Shown piece after piece: positions 34,413 to 42,602 of a stretch of DNA of 64,000 nt (positions are counted from its first letter, which is position 1; every line of letters starts with the position of its first letter). The translations under genes and the position numbers were made by a program. Origin of the DNA: Ruminococcus sp. Lineage in GTDB: Bacteria; Bacillota; Clostridia; Oscillospirales; Ruminococcaceae. The stretch lies in the NCBI GenBank assembly GCA_015066805.1, contig SVNP01000006.1, positions 1 through 64,000 on the forward strand, given 5' to 3'. A model generated the notes under the pieces. The model searched no databases and was not told where the DNA came from. It saw nothing but the letters and a program-made list of their open reading frames with translations.

Positions 34413-35086
34413 TGGCCGCCCTCCTTTTTTACCAGACAATGCAAACCCTGTTCATCTACTGTCAACAGAAAAACACCCTCAGGCGATACTTTATGCTTTT
34501 GCAGCATGGCAGCCAGCCGATGCTTGGTATATCCTGCGGCAGCCATGCCCTCCGGGCTGATGATCCCGTCTGCGATCAGCACCTCTGGGGGACGCTTTGC
34601 CTGCACATCCTTTTGCAGATCCCCCTTGGTGGCAGGCTGACAGGGCGTTTTCTGATACACGGAAACAGTACCGTTGGTTTCCACCACAGCCGTGTGCACC
34701 TCACTGATATCAAACACACCCACGCTGCGCAAAGCAGTCATAAGATCATCCAGTGAAAACCGCAGCGTCTGCATCATTTCCCGATCGATCTCACCGCTGC
34801 GGATAATAATTTTGGGGCTGCCCGAAACCAGCCGCCGCAGCTTCCGCCAGCGCAGACACGCCCAGGAAACGATCACCTCAAAGCTGACCAGCACCAGCAT
34901 AGGCGCAATGCCCATCAGCAGGGGCAGATTCTGATCCTCCAGCGGCAAAGTGGCAATGTTGGAGATCAGAATGGTAATGACCAGCTCCGCAGGCTGCAAT
35001 TCTCCGATCTGGCGTTTTCCCATCAGCCGCACCGCAGCGATCACCAGCGGATACAGCACCGCTGCACGCAATACACAGGTCAGCAA
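34409..35086 (-). CDS. YetF-like DUF421 membrane protein
   Basis: 225 residues. Three N-terminal membrane helices with the family motif RLMGKRQIGELQPAELVITILISN, then a cytoplasmic tandem domain: VSGSPKIIIRSGEIDREMMQ, the SLDDLMTALRSVGVFDISEV motif and the GTVSVYQK strand. It starts at TTG (35086) with AAGGTG upstream and overlaps the DUF4363 gene by ATGA. YetF family members in sporeformers are linked to spore-coat or membrane properties; precise role unknown. Confidence 0.9.
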   Translation of the reverse strand: MLTCVLRAAVLYPLVIAAVRLMGKRQIGELQPAELVITILISNIATLPLEDQNLPLLMGIAPMLVLVSFEVIVSWACLRWRKLRRLVSGSPKIIIRSGEIDREMMQTLRFSLDDLMTALRSVGVFDISEVHTAVVETNGTVSVYQKTPCQPATKGDLQKDVQAKRPPEVLIADGIISPEGMAAAGYTKHRLAAMLQKHKVSPEGVFLLTVDEQGLHCLVKKEGGQ

Positions 35087-35144
35087 ACCATCACCTTCTC
35101 ATCTGTTTTTGCCTATTAGGATGCACACCACGAAAAGGAATATA

Positions 35145-35180
35145 CAAAAAAACAGCCGCATTCCCGAAGGAATGCGGCTT
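35145..35180 (-). terminator. rpsT terminator
   Basis: Minus strand GCCGCATTCC...GGAATGCGGC with a TTCG loop region followed by TGTTTTTTT. Confidence 0.92.
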
Positions 35181-35195
35181 GATGCGCGGTCGGAA

Positions 35196-35477
35196 TCACT
35201 TTGCTGCGTTGTTCAGCATCTTCATGAGCTGAGACTTCTTTCTTGCAGCACAGTTCTTGTGCATCAGACCCTTTGCACAAGCCTGATCCACACGCTTGAT
35301 TGCGTAACGGACTGCTGCGGTGGTATCTGCGCCGCCCACATAGCAGGCATTGGATGCCTTCTTGATAGCGGTCTTCAGTGCGGAACGACGAGCACGGTTA
35401 CGAGCTGCGTTCATTGCATTGATGCGGTCTCTCTTTTCGGGGGTGGGGCGCTTCTTGGGCAGTTTAGCGTTTGCCAT
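35196..35477 (-). CDS. rpsT: 30S ribosomal protein S20
   Basis: 93 residues, highly basic three-helix protein binding 16S rRNA. Start MANAKLPKKRPTPEKRDRIN and the RNRARRSALKTAIKKA block with the C-terminal GLMHKNCAARKKSQLMKML are diagnostic. AAAAGGAG before the ATG. Divergent from gpr, a common arrangement in Clostridia. It has an unusually long, structured leader (see 35478-35714). Confidence 0.96.
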   Translation of the reverse strand: MANAKLPKKRPTPEKRDRINAMNAARNRARRSALKTAIKKASNACYVGGADTTAAVRYAIKRVDQACAKGLMHKNCAARKKSQLMKMLNNAAK

Positions 35478-35714
35478 TGTTTGGTACTCCTTTTCTCGAA
35501 CTTGTCAATATCATCAAAAAATGTACAACCAATGCCACAGCCGATGCGGTGAGAACATACGGCTGTACAATGTTTGAGGTGCCGTCCCGTGATGAACAGG
35601 CGGCTGTATAATTTCGGAAAAGCGGCATACAGTATGGGAGGTCGGTTATGGCGGGGCCGACCGCCAGCTACGGGTGGGGACCGTATACATGGCTATGCTG
35701 CAAAACCAAATAAT
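35478..35714 (-). promoter_or_regulatory. Long structured 5' leader of rpsT
   Basis: About 230 transcribed, non-coding bases precede rpsT. Plus-strand coordinates: ACAGCCG at 35537-35543 can pair with CGGCTGT at either 35560-35566 or 35601-35607, giving mutually exclusive hairpins; GGTCGG/CCGACC forms another stem near 35640-35662. A T6 tract follows the proximal hairpin on the minus strand. This looks like a ribosomal-protein or attenuation leader; its class is not recognised. Confidence 0.5.
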
Positions 35715-35743
35715 ATTCTACCATTTTTCTCATAAAAATGCAA
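35715..35743 (-). promoter_or_regulatory. Promoter of rpsT
   Basis: Minus strand TTGCAT (35743-35738), 17-base spacer, TAGAAT (35720-35715). Confidence 0.7.
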
Positions 35744-35874
35744 TAGGCAAAAGGGGAATATTTTCACGATTTTCCGACGGTTTTTCGGCAGATTGCACAA
35801 GGTACGGGATTTTGATGCCTAATTCCGCCCAAAACACGGGTAATATACACAAAATACGCCAAAAAGGAGCTGCT

Positions 35875-36729
35875 ATGGGAATCATAAGAACCGACCTTGC
35901 ACTGGAGCAGGCCGCTGCTTTATCGCCGGAAAACACGGTACCTGTCATCCGCAGAGGAAAAGCCTTTGCTGTTTCCGAGCTGCATATCACCGATGAAGCC
36001 ATGAGCCGCCGGCTGGGAAGGGACATGGGTCGGTATATCACGCTGGAATGCGATGCGCTCAGCCGCCTGCCCGATGCTTTTCAGGCACAGGCCGAGGAGC
36101 TTGCCGCAGAGATCGGCAGCTTTTTGCCCAAGGGCGATGTTCTGGTAGTGGGGCTGGGCAACAGCAGTATCACACCGGATGCTCTGGGTCCGGCGGTGGC
36201 GGATAAGATCCTTGCCACCCGCCATTTACGAAAAGAATTGCAGGAAAATGATCCCAAGCTGGCATTTTTACGGAGCCTGCGCCCGGTCAGCGTGCTGGCC
36301 AACGGCGTTCTGGGGCAGACCGGCATTGAAGCCGCCGAGCTGACTGCCGCCGTGCAAGGCACTGTCCACCCCGCCGCCGTGATCGTTATTGATGCGCTGG
36401 CCTGCTCCGATGTAAGACGGCTGGGCACTACGGTGCAGATCAGTGATGCAGGTATTTCCCCGGGCAGCGGCGTACAAAACCGCCGCAAAGAGCTGAGCTG
36501 CCGTACCTTAGGCGTACCGGTCATTGCCATCGGGGTGCCCACTGTGGTAGATCTGCATACCATTGTGCGCCATTACACGTCTTTTTCCGATGCCGATGCC
36601 CCCAACATGATGGTCACCCCCAGAGATATCGACAAGCTTATTGAGCACGCCGCAAGGCTCATCGGCTGCAGCCTGAACCTTGCTTTGCAGCCTGCCATGT
36701 GCTTTGCCGATGTGGAGGGTATGATGTAG
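35875..36729 (+). CDS. gpr: GPR endopeptidase (spore germination protease)
   Basis: 284 residues. GPR degrades small acid-soluble spore proteins during germination. Seen: RTDLALEQAAAL at the N-terminus (the pro-region resembles SASP cleavage sites), YITLECDAL, VVGLGNSSITPDALGPAV, TGIEAAELTAAV, VIVIDALACSDVRRLGTTVQISDAGISPGSG and GVPTVVDLHTI, the diagnostic blocks. The ATG at 35875 has AAAAAGGAG upstream. Its presence implies spore formation in this organism. No sporulation sigma promoter could be recognised with confidence. Confidence 0.95.
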   Translation: MGIIRTDLALEQAAALSPENTVPVIRRGKAFAVSELHITDEAMSRRLGRDMGRYITLECDALSRLPDAFQAQAEELAAEIGSFLPKGDVLVVGLGNSSITPDALGPAVADKILATRHLRKELQENDPKLAFLRSLRPVSVLANGVLGQTGIEAAELTAAVQGTVHPAAVIVIDALACSDVRRLGTTVQISDAGISPGSGVQNRRKELSCRTLGVPVIAIGVPTVVDLHTIVRHYTSFSDADAPNMMVTPRDIDKLIEHAARLIGCSLNLALQPAMCFADVEGMM

Positions 36730-37022
36730 CAAAGCGGCAATATACTACCAAAAAATTCCTGTTCCATTTTGTAAAATTCCGCATATACTACTACCAAGCG
36801 ACTCCCTTCTGCCCTGCTGCGTCTGAAAGTGATGAAGCGATATTGCTCTGTAACAGCCATGGTTTCATCCCTTGAACAGCTTTCGGACAAGGGGTGAAGT
36901 ATGGCCGCTTTTGGGATAGCAGCGCATCCGCAGGGGTGCGCTGTATTTGATTTTCGTCTTTAATTTTGAGCAATCTGCCAAGAATCTTTCAAAACCCAAA
37001 GCGCAATTTGGCAGTTTGCTCC
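36730..37022. other. Non-coding region between gpr and the solute-binding protein gene
   Basis: No ORF with a good RBS. Two hairpins: TTCATCCCTTG/CAAGGGGTGAA (36863-36898) and AGCGCA/TGCGCT (36921-36942), the latter followed by TATTTGATTTTCG, a weak terminator in the plus direction. A short minus-strand ORF here (MAVTEQYRFITF...) runs into gpr antisense and is not convincing. Confidence 0.4.
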
Positions 37023-37051
37023 TTGACAAGGTATCGCAATTTTGGTATAAT
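37023..37051 (+). promoter_or_regulatory. Promoter of the solute-binding lipoprotein gene
   Basis: TTGACA (37023-37028), 17-base spacer, TATAAT (37046-37051), followed by a leader of about 65 bases and GGAGG. Confidence 0.94.
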
Positions 37052-37123
37052 ATAAGTGTGTATTCGTGTGTAAAGTACTACATACGCATCCGATTCCCAA
37101 TGTATTTTAGGAGGATATCAGAA

Positions 37124-38518
37124 ATGAAAAAGACCAGAATGGCTATTGCAGCACTGCTGCTCGCCAGCATGAGCATGACCATGTTCGCTTGCGGCGATGA
37201 CACCGAGTCCAGCTACAAGTCCCTGGATTCCGCTACCGCTGCCGAGGTTGCAGAGATCGCAGCCGAGGATGAGCGTCTCACCGGCGAGCTGACCAACAAG
37301 ACCATCAAGTGGATGGCAAACTGGGACATCAACCCCGATGCTTCCGGTAAGGAGCCCCCCATTGAGCTGGCCATCTTCCAGTCCCGCTACGGCGGCATCG
37401 TGGAGTACCACGCTGTTGACTGGACCACCCGTTACGACTCCCTGGCAAACGCCATCAACGGCGGCGAGGGCATCGACTTCTTCCCTGCCAGCGACCTGGA
37501 TGCATTCCCCAAGGGTGCAATCAAGGATATGTTCGCTCCCATTGATGACTACATCGACTTCAACAATGAGCTGTGGGCAGATACCAAGGAAGTTATGGAC
37601 CAGTTCACCTGGGGCGGCAAGCACTATGTGATCGTAAACGCTGTTTCCGGCGACAACTGCGCTCTGATCTACAACAGAACCACCATCGAAGAGAACGGTC
37701 TGAAGGATCCCGCCGAGCTGTTTGCCAAGGGCGAGTGGACCTGGAACACCTTCCAGGAGCAGTTGGAGCAGTTCGTTAACGTCGAGGACGGCTACTACGG
37801 TCTGGACGGCTACTGGTTCGAGGCCGGTCTGTCCGCAACCCTGGGCACTCCTTACATCGGCATCGAGAACGGCAAGCTGGTCAACAACCTGAAGAACCCC
37901 GATATCGAGCGTCTCCAGAACTGGTTCTTCGATATGGCTTCCAACAACCTGTTCGCCATCGGCGTAGGCGACTTCGGCTGGACCGAGCAGCCCCAGTACA
38001 TCGGCGAGGGCAAGGAGCTGTACTTCCCCGCAGGTCTGTGGAAGATCTACTCTACTCCCGATCAGTGGGAGCCCGTATTCGGCGATGCAGAGGACGTTAT
38101 GTTCGTTCCCATGCCTAAGGATCCCGAGTCTGACACCTACTACATCCCCTGCGGTCTGGACGGCTATGTAATGGTCAAGGGCGGCCAGAACCCCGAGGGC
38201 GTTGCTAAGTTTGCAGAGTGCAAGCGTGTTACCATCACCAACGAGCGTGCAGATGCTATCGCTACCGAGCAGCTCTATGATGTCTACGGCTGGACCGATG
38301 AGATGGTTCAGATGAAGATCAAGATGGATGAGATGGCAAGAGCCAACCCCCACTACGACTTCTACACCGGTACTTCCGCCGACGTTGCCAAGATCCTGGA
38401 TTCCTCCGAGAACGGTATCCGTACCGCTGCCAAGGGTCAGATCCAGTGGTCTGAAACTGTTGGTACCATCTACTCCGCAATCGATGCTTACCTCAACGAG
38501 TACAACGGCCAGCAGTAA
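37124..38518 (+). CDS. ABC-type sugar-binding lipoprotein (family 1 extracellular solute-binding)
   Basis: 464 residues. Lipobox MFAC (Cys about 24), then a family-1 carbohydrate-binding protein fold: TIKWMANWDINPDASGKE, DWTTRYDSLANAINGGEGID, MFAPIDDYIDFNN, ALIYNRTTIEENGLKDPAEL, KGEWTWNTFQEQLEQF and GYVMVKGGQNPEGVAKF. Codon use is extremely biased (GAG, CTG, ACC) and the promoter is perfect, so it is probably highly expressed. No permease or ATPase gene is adjacent; they must be elsewhere, as is common for abundant oligosaccharide-binding proteins (inference). Confidence 0.93.
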   Translation: MKKTRMAIAALLLASMSMTMFACGDDTESSYKSLDSATAAEVAEIAAEDERLTGELTNKTIKWMANWDINPDASGKEPPIELAIFQSRYGGIVEYHAVDWTTRYDSLANAINGGEGIDFFPASDLDAFPKGAIKDMFAPIDDYIDFNNELWADTKEVMDQFTWGGKHYVIVNAVSGDNCALIYNRTTIEENGLKDPAELFAKGEWTWNTFQEQLEQFVNVEDGYYGLDGYWFEAGLSATLGTPYIGIENGKLVNNLKNPDIERLQNWFFDMASNNLFAIGVGDFGWTEQPQYIGEGKELYFPAGLWKIYSTPDQWEPVFGDAEDVMFVPMPKDPESDTYYIPCGLDGYVMVKGGQNPEGVAKFAECKRVTITNERADAIATEQLYDVYGWTDEMVQMKIKMDEMARANPHYDFYTGTSADVAKILDSSENGIRTAAKGQIQWSETVGTIYSAIDAYLNEYNGQQ

Positions 38519-38537
38519 TTTTTCTGATATCAAGCAT

Positions 38538-38570
38538 AAGGGCATTCTCCTGCGGGAGGATGCCCTTTTT
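38538..38570 (+). terminator. Terminator after the solute-binding protein gene
   Basis: AGGGCATTCTCC pairs with GGAGGATGCCCT (one mismatch), TGCG loop, then T5. Confidence 0.9.
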
Positions 38571-38681
38571 GTCGATTTTTCGCATATCCTGAATGTGTTT
38601 CCCAAAAGTTGCCACTAATTATTGTGCAAGATACACAAAAGAAGGGGCGATAATTCTACAATCGCACCGTGCTGCATCCCC

Positions 38682-38710
38682 TTGAAATTCACCGAAATCT
38701 GTGGTATAAT
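38682..38710 (+). promoter_or_regulatory. Promoter of the leucine-rich-repeat gene
   Basis: TTGAAA (38682-38687), 17-base spacer, TATAAT (38705-38710). Confidence 0.88.
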
Positions 38711-38779
38711 TGTTACGATAGCTGTTTTATGCCATAATCAACTAACCTAACATGATTGCATTTTCAGGAGGCGCAAACA

Positions 38780-41700
38780 ATGGGCTTTAAAATTAAAAAT
38801 GGCGTTTTGCTGAAATATGAGGAGACCGGCACGCTGGAACGTCTGGGCATCCGCAAAAAAGGCGAGAGCCTTGTTGTGCCCAAAAACGTGACCGAGATCG
38901 CAGACGAGGCTTTTACCATGACTGCCGTCAGCGGTGTTACACTCCCCGACTCCACCTTGTCCATCGGCGAAAAATCCTTCGCACTCTGTGCAGAGCTGGA
39001 AACCATTTATATTCCCGAAGGACTGCGACATATCGGCGCAAATGCCTTCGATGGCTGCCATGTGCTTTCTACCATGATCATCCCCGATACCTGCGATACC
39101 GTAGGTATGTGGGCGTTTTGTAACTGCAGCAACCTGAAGCACCTGAAATTTTCCGCCGCTATGGATACCATCGACCGCGGCACCTGTTCCGGCTGCTCTC
39201 ACCTCCAGGAGATCGAGATCCCCGGCAATGTACAATATATCGAAAACCGTGCGTTTTTTGCCTGCACCGGCCTTACTACCGTGAAGCTCTCCTCCGGCCT
39301 GCGTGTCATCGGCAGAGAGGCCTTCGCAAACTGCACCTCTCTTACTACGGTTTCTATCCCCGAAACCGTAACGGAAATCTGCGAGGACGCTTTTGCCGGC
39401 TGTACCGAGCTGAAATGCGTGATCATTCCGCCCTCCGTGACCAAGCTGCACCCCTTTGCCTTCGGCACAGAGCATAATCTGAAAATCATCACTGCCTGCA
39501 CCGGCAGCGCGGCACATCAGTTTGCCCTGAAGGAAAATGTGATGTGCTACACCGAGCGTGAAGCCGCTCTGCTGCGTGGCGCAAACCCCGCATTCTTCAT
39601 CGAATACGGCATTCTGAAAAAATATACCCAGGAATACAATGTCCGTGATATTATGATCCCCCAAGGCGTGATCCGCATCGGTAACCACGCTTTTGAACAG
39701 AACAAGCAACTGGTTTCCGTGGTGATTCCCGAGGGCGTAGAGGAAATCGGCGGATACGCCTTTAACGGCTGCCGCAGTTTGCAGCGCATCTACCTGCCCA
39801 GTACCCTGCGCCGTATCGGCCGTTTCGCTTTCCGTGATTGTCCCCTGCTGGAGGTCATTCTGCCCCAGGGCATTGAAGTGGTGGAGAAAAACGCTTTCCA
39901 GAGCTGTACCACCATGCGTCGCTTCTATATGCCCGATACCCTGAAGGTCATGGAAAATGAAGCCCTGCGGGATTGTATGTCCCTGACCGAGCTGCGGTTC
40001 TCCTCTCAGTTGGAGATCATCAGCGACGGTATCTGCACCGGATGCTCATCCATGCGTACCGTTGTGATCCCGGAAGGTCCCAAGTACATCCAGCAAAATG
40101 CCTTCCGCAACTGCAGCAGCCTTTGTGAAGCCTATATTCCCGACAGCGTGGAAGAAATCGCCGGCAACGCCTTTGCCGATACGCCTCTCTTCCGTATGAC
40201 TGCGGGTCACTATATTGTCGGCCGTTTCCTGATCCGTGCCGATGGATACAGCCCCATCCCCATCGGCGTGCGCCGTATCGGCCCCCGTGCCTTTGAACGT
40301 GGCGGCCTGCGGAATGCCGTGATCCCTGAGGGTGTCATCAGCATTGGCGATAACGCCTTTGCCAACTGCGGTGTGCTGACGGATGTTTCCATTCCCTCCA
40401 CCGTTACCCAGATCGGCGTGGATGCCTTTGCCTACACACCTTGGCTCAGCCGCCGTGCGGAGCCCTTTACCATCGTAGGTGCCAGCATTCTGCTGCACGC
40501 CAATCCCCCCCAGACAGAGGTGGATGTGCCCATCGGCGTGCGCTGCATCGCATCAGCCGCTTTTGCACAGCTCCCCGTTCGTGCAGTACGCCTGCCTGAG
40601 GGTCTGCACACCATCCAGCATGGCGCATTCTCCTTCTGTGAGCAGTTGGAGTACATTGAGCTGCCCGGCACGCTCCGCACCATCGAAGGCTACGCCTTCC
40701 ATAGCTGCTCTGCTCTGCACACCGTAAAGCTCCATGACGGTCTCTCCAAGATCGGCCACGCAATGTTCAGCAATTGTGTTGCCCTCAAGAGCATCCGTCT
40801 GCCCTCTACCCTGACCGAAATCGACAACGAGGCGTTCTATCATGCCGGCTTGCGTGAAATCATCATCCCCGAGGGTGTGACCCGAATCGGACGCTCCGCA
40901 TTCAGCCATTGTGCCCAGCTTGCAGATATTTTTATTCCCGCATCGGTTACACAGATCGAAGAAAACGCCTTTACCGACTGTCCCAAATTCCGTCTGCATG
41001 CCGAAGAAGGCTCTTTTGCCGAGCGTTACGCCAAGCAGAACAATATGCTGATGCAGTTTGTCAAGCATACCGGAGAGCCCCCTGTCAGCTTCTCTGAGCC
41101 GGTACAGCAGCCCCAGCGTGTGGCACCGCCTGTGCCCCAGGCTCCCGTACAGCAGGCAGCACCTTCCGCAGATCCCGATTTCCTGTTCCGTCCTGTTGCA
41201 CCCCAGCCGGAGCCCGAGCAGGCACCTGTCAAAAAGCAGCCTGCCCCCAAGCCCGAGCCGGAGATCAAGCTGCATTTTGTGGAGCCGAAGGCCACAGAAA
41301 AGCCCAAGGCTGTCCCGCAGCCTGAGCCTGCCAAGGAAATCCCCCGCGAGGAAACAGCCAAGTCTGCCGCTGTCGCACCTGAAAAGCCCAAAAAGGCCGT
41401 TGCCCCCAAGCCTGTTGATATTCCTGCCGAGAAACCCGCCACGGCAGCGACCAAAGCAGCAGAAGCACCCACAGAAGAACACCGTCCCAAGTACCGCAGC
41501 TTTGATGAGGAAGAGGAAATCAACTACGCAGAGCGCATTAAGCGAGAGCTGGAAGAAGCACGGAAAAAGTCCGTGCCTGTGGATCCCAACGCCAAGCTGC
41601 CGCAGTTGGAGGAAGAGCCCGAACCCAAGCCGGCGCCCAAGCAGCCTAAGGAAAAGGCAAAAAAGCCCAAAAAGGCAAAGGCAAAGCCCGAGCGTGAGCT

Positions 41701-42040
41701 TTCTCCCGAGGAGGCAAAGGCAAAGCGTCGCGCCAGCTTGTTGGATGACCTGCCCGACCTGCCCGAGGATCGTGAGCGTAAGCAGCGCATGAAGGAAAGC
41801 CCCGAAGAACGAAAGGCCCGTATGCGTGCCAGCCTGCTGGATGATCTGCCGGATCTGCCCGATCTGCCGGATGAGCCTGAGGTTCCCGAGCCGCCCAAGG
41901 CAAAGCCTGCTGCACCCGAAGCCACTCAGCCCCAGGAACAGACAGCTCCTGCCGGCAGCGAGGAAGGTGCAGCCGATGACGATCCTTTTGCAAACATCCA
42001 CTGGAATGAGGATCAGTCTACCTTTACCATTCGACTCTGA
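38780..42040 (+). CDS. Large BspA-type leucine-rich repeat protein without signal peptide
   Basis: 1086 residues. Residues about 1-760 are three blocks of LRR_5 (BspA/TpLRR) repeats of the form I-P-x-x-V-T-x-I-x-x-x-A-F-x-x-C, e.g. AFANCTSLTTVSIPETVTEI. They are separated by non-repeat inserts such as GILKKYTQEYNVRDIMIP, and each block ends in a capping segment with FA.K.N. From about 775 the protein is disordered: Pro/Gln-rich, then Lys/Glu/Pro-rich, with two copies of RASLLDDLPDLP flanked by KxRMKESPEERKARM. It ends DDDPFANIHWNEDQSTF. The N-terminus (MGFKIKNGVLLKYEETG) has no export signal, unlike most BspA proteins, so it is probably cytoplasmic. CAGGAGG precedes the ATG. Role unknown. Confidence 0.9.
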   Translation: MGFKIKNGVLLKYEETGTLERLGIRKKGESLVVPKNVTEIADEAFTMTAVSGVTLPDSTLSIGEKSFALCAELETIYIPEGLRHIGANAFDGCHVLSTMIIPDTCDTVGMWAFCNCSNLKHLKFSAAMDTIDRGTCSGCSHLQEIEIPGNVQYIENRAFFACTGLTTVKLSSGLRVIGREAFANCTSLTTVSIPETVTEICEDAFAGCTELKCVIIPPSVTKLHPFAFGTEHNLKIITACTGSAAHQFALKENVMCYTEREAALLRGANPAFFIEYGILKKYTQEYNVRDIMIPQGVIRIGNHAFEQNKQLVSVVIPEGVEEIGGYAFNGCRSLQRIYLPSTLRRIGRFAFRDCPLLEVILPQGIEVVEKNAFQSCTTMRRFYMPDTLKVMENEALRDCMSLTELRFSSQLEIISDGICTGCSSMRTVVIPEGPKYIQQNAFRNCSSLCEAYIPDSVEEIAGNAFADTPLFRMTAGHYIVGRFLIRADGYSPIPIGVRRIGPRAFERGGLRNAVIPEGVISIGDNAFANCGVLTDVSIPSTVTQIGVDAFAYTPWLSRRAEPFTIVGASILLHANPPQTEVDVPIGVRCIASAAFAQLPVRAVRLPEGLHTIQHGAFSFCEQLEYIELPGTLRTIEGYAFHSCSALHTVKLHDGLSKIGHAMFSNCVALKSIRLPSTLTEIDNEAFYHAGLREIIIPEGVTRIGRSAFSHCAQLADIFIPASVTQIEENAFTDCPKFRLHAEEGSFAERYAKQNNMLMQFVKHTGEPPVSFSEPVQQPQRVAPPVPQAPVQQAAPSADPDFLFRPVAPQPEPEQAPVKKQPAPKPEPEIKLHFVEPKATEKPKAVPQPEPAKEIPREETAKSAAVAPEKPKKAVAPKPVDIPAEKPATAATKAAEAPTEEHRPKYRSFDEEEEINYAERIKRELEEARKKSVPVDPNAKLPQLEEEPEPKPAPKQPKEKAKKPKKAKAKPERELSPEEAKAKRRASLLDDLPDLPEDRERKQRMKESPEERKARMRASLLDDLPDLPDLPDEPEVPEPPKAKPAAPEATQPQEQTAPAGSEEGAADDDPFANIHWNEDQSTFTIRL

Positions 42041-42049
42041 CAGTAAAAT

Positions 42050-42087
42050 AAATCGCCCACGAAGATACGTTCGTGGGCGATTTTTAT
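42050..42087 (+). terminator. Bidirectional terminator between the LRR and GtrA genes
   Basis: AATCGCCCACGAA pairs with TTCGTGGGCGATT, flanked by A-rich and T-rich sequence. Confidence 0.92.
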
Positions 42088-42539
42088 TGTTTTTCAGGTC
42101 GATACAGCACAAAACGACGGGCAAGGAAATTCCAAAGCAGAACCAACACAGCAGCAATTCCTTTGGCAAGCAGAGGTGCAATGTCCAGCCTATCACTCAA
42201 CAGCCAGATCAGCAGCTCTGTCAGACCAAGACCGATCACACCGATGACTCCATAGGTGATGAACTCCACCAGTTTACCCTGCTTTGCCTTCTGCTGAAAC
42301 ACCGCCCACTTGGAAAGCAAGTAGTTGGCGCATAATCCGGCGCAAAAAGCAAGAGCGGTGGCGAGATACAAATTCATATCAAGTCCATGATGCAGCAAAG
42401 CCAGTGTGCCGAAATCCACCAGAAAAGCCAGACCACCCACAAAACCGTAGCGCAGCAGTTGGATCCAGATATTATTGGTCTGTTCCAAAAACAGCGCACG
42501 GAATCTGCCTTGCATCAGCAGACGAAGCAGCTCTTTCAT
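42084..42539 (-). CDS. GtrA family membrane protein
   Basis: 151 residues with four membrane helices. GtrA-like hallmark LLRYGFVGGLAFLVDFGTL, LCANYLLSKWAVFQ and the C-terminal NFLARRFVLYRP. Family members are proposed flippases of lipid-linked sugars for surface polysaccharide or glycoprotein modification. The ATG at 42539 has GGGAGATG upstream. Its location near surface-protein genes fits a glycosylation role, but this is inference. Confidence 0.92.
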   Translation of the reverse strand: MKELLRLLMQGRFRALFLEQTNNIWIQLLRYGFVGGLAFLVDFGTLALLHHGLDMNLYLATALAFCAGLCANYLLSKWAVFQQKAKQGKLVEFITYGVIGVIGLGLTELLIWLLSDRLDIAPLLAKGIAAVLVLLWNFLARRFVLYRPEKQ

Positions 42540-42552
42540 AACACATCTCCCA

Positions 42553-42590
42553 ACAAAAAAGGTGCGATCATAAGACCGCACCTTCTTTAT
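42553..42590 (-). terminator. Terminator of the secreted dockerin-like protein gene
   Basis: Minus strand AAGGTGCGGTC pairs with GATCGCACCTT around TTAT, followed by T6. Confidence 0.88.
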
Positions 42591-42602
42591 TCAACCAATC
42601 AA

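Noticed and set aside
36573-36890. Minus-strand ORF overlapping the gpr end (MAVTEQYRFITF...)
   Set aside because: Runs antisense into gpr, lacks a convincing RBS, and the upstream part lies in a hairpin-rich non-coding region.
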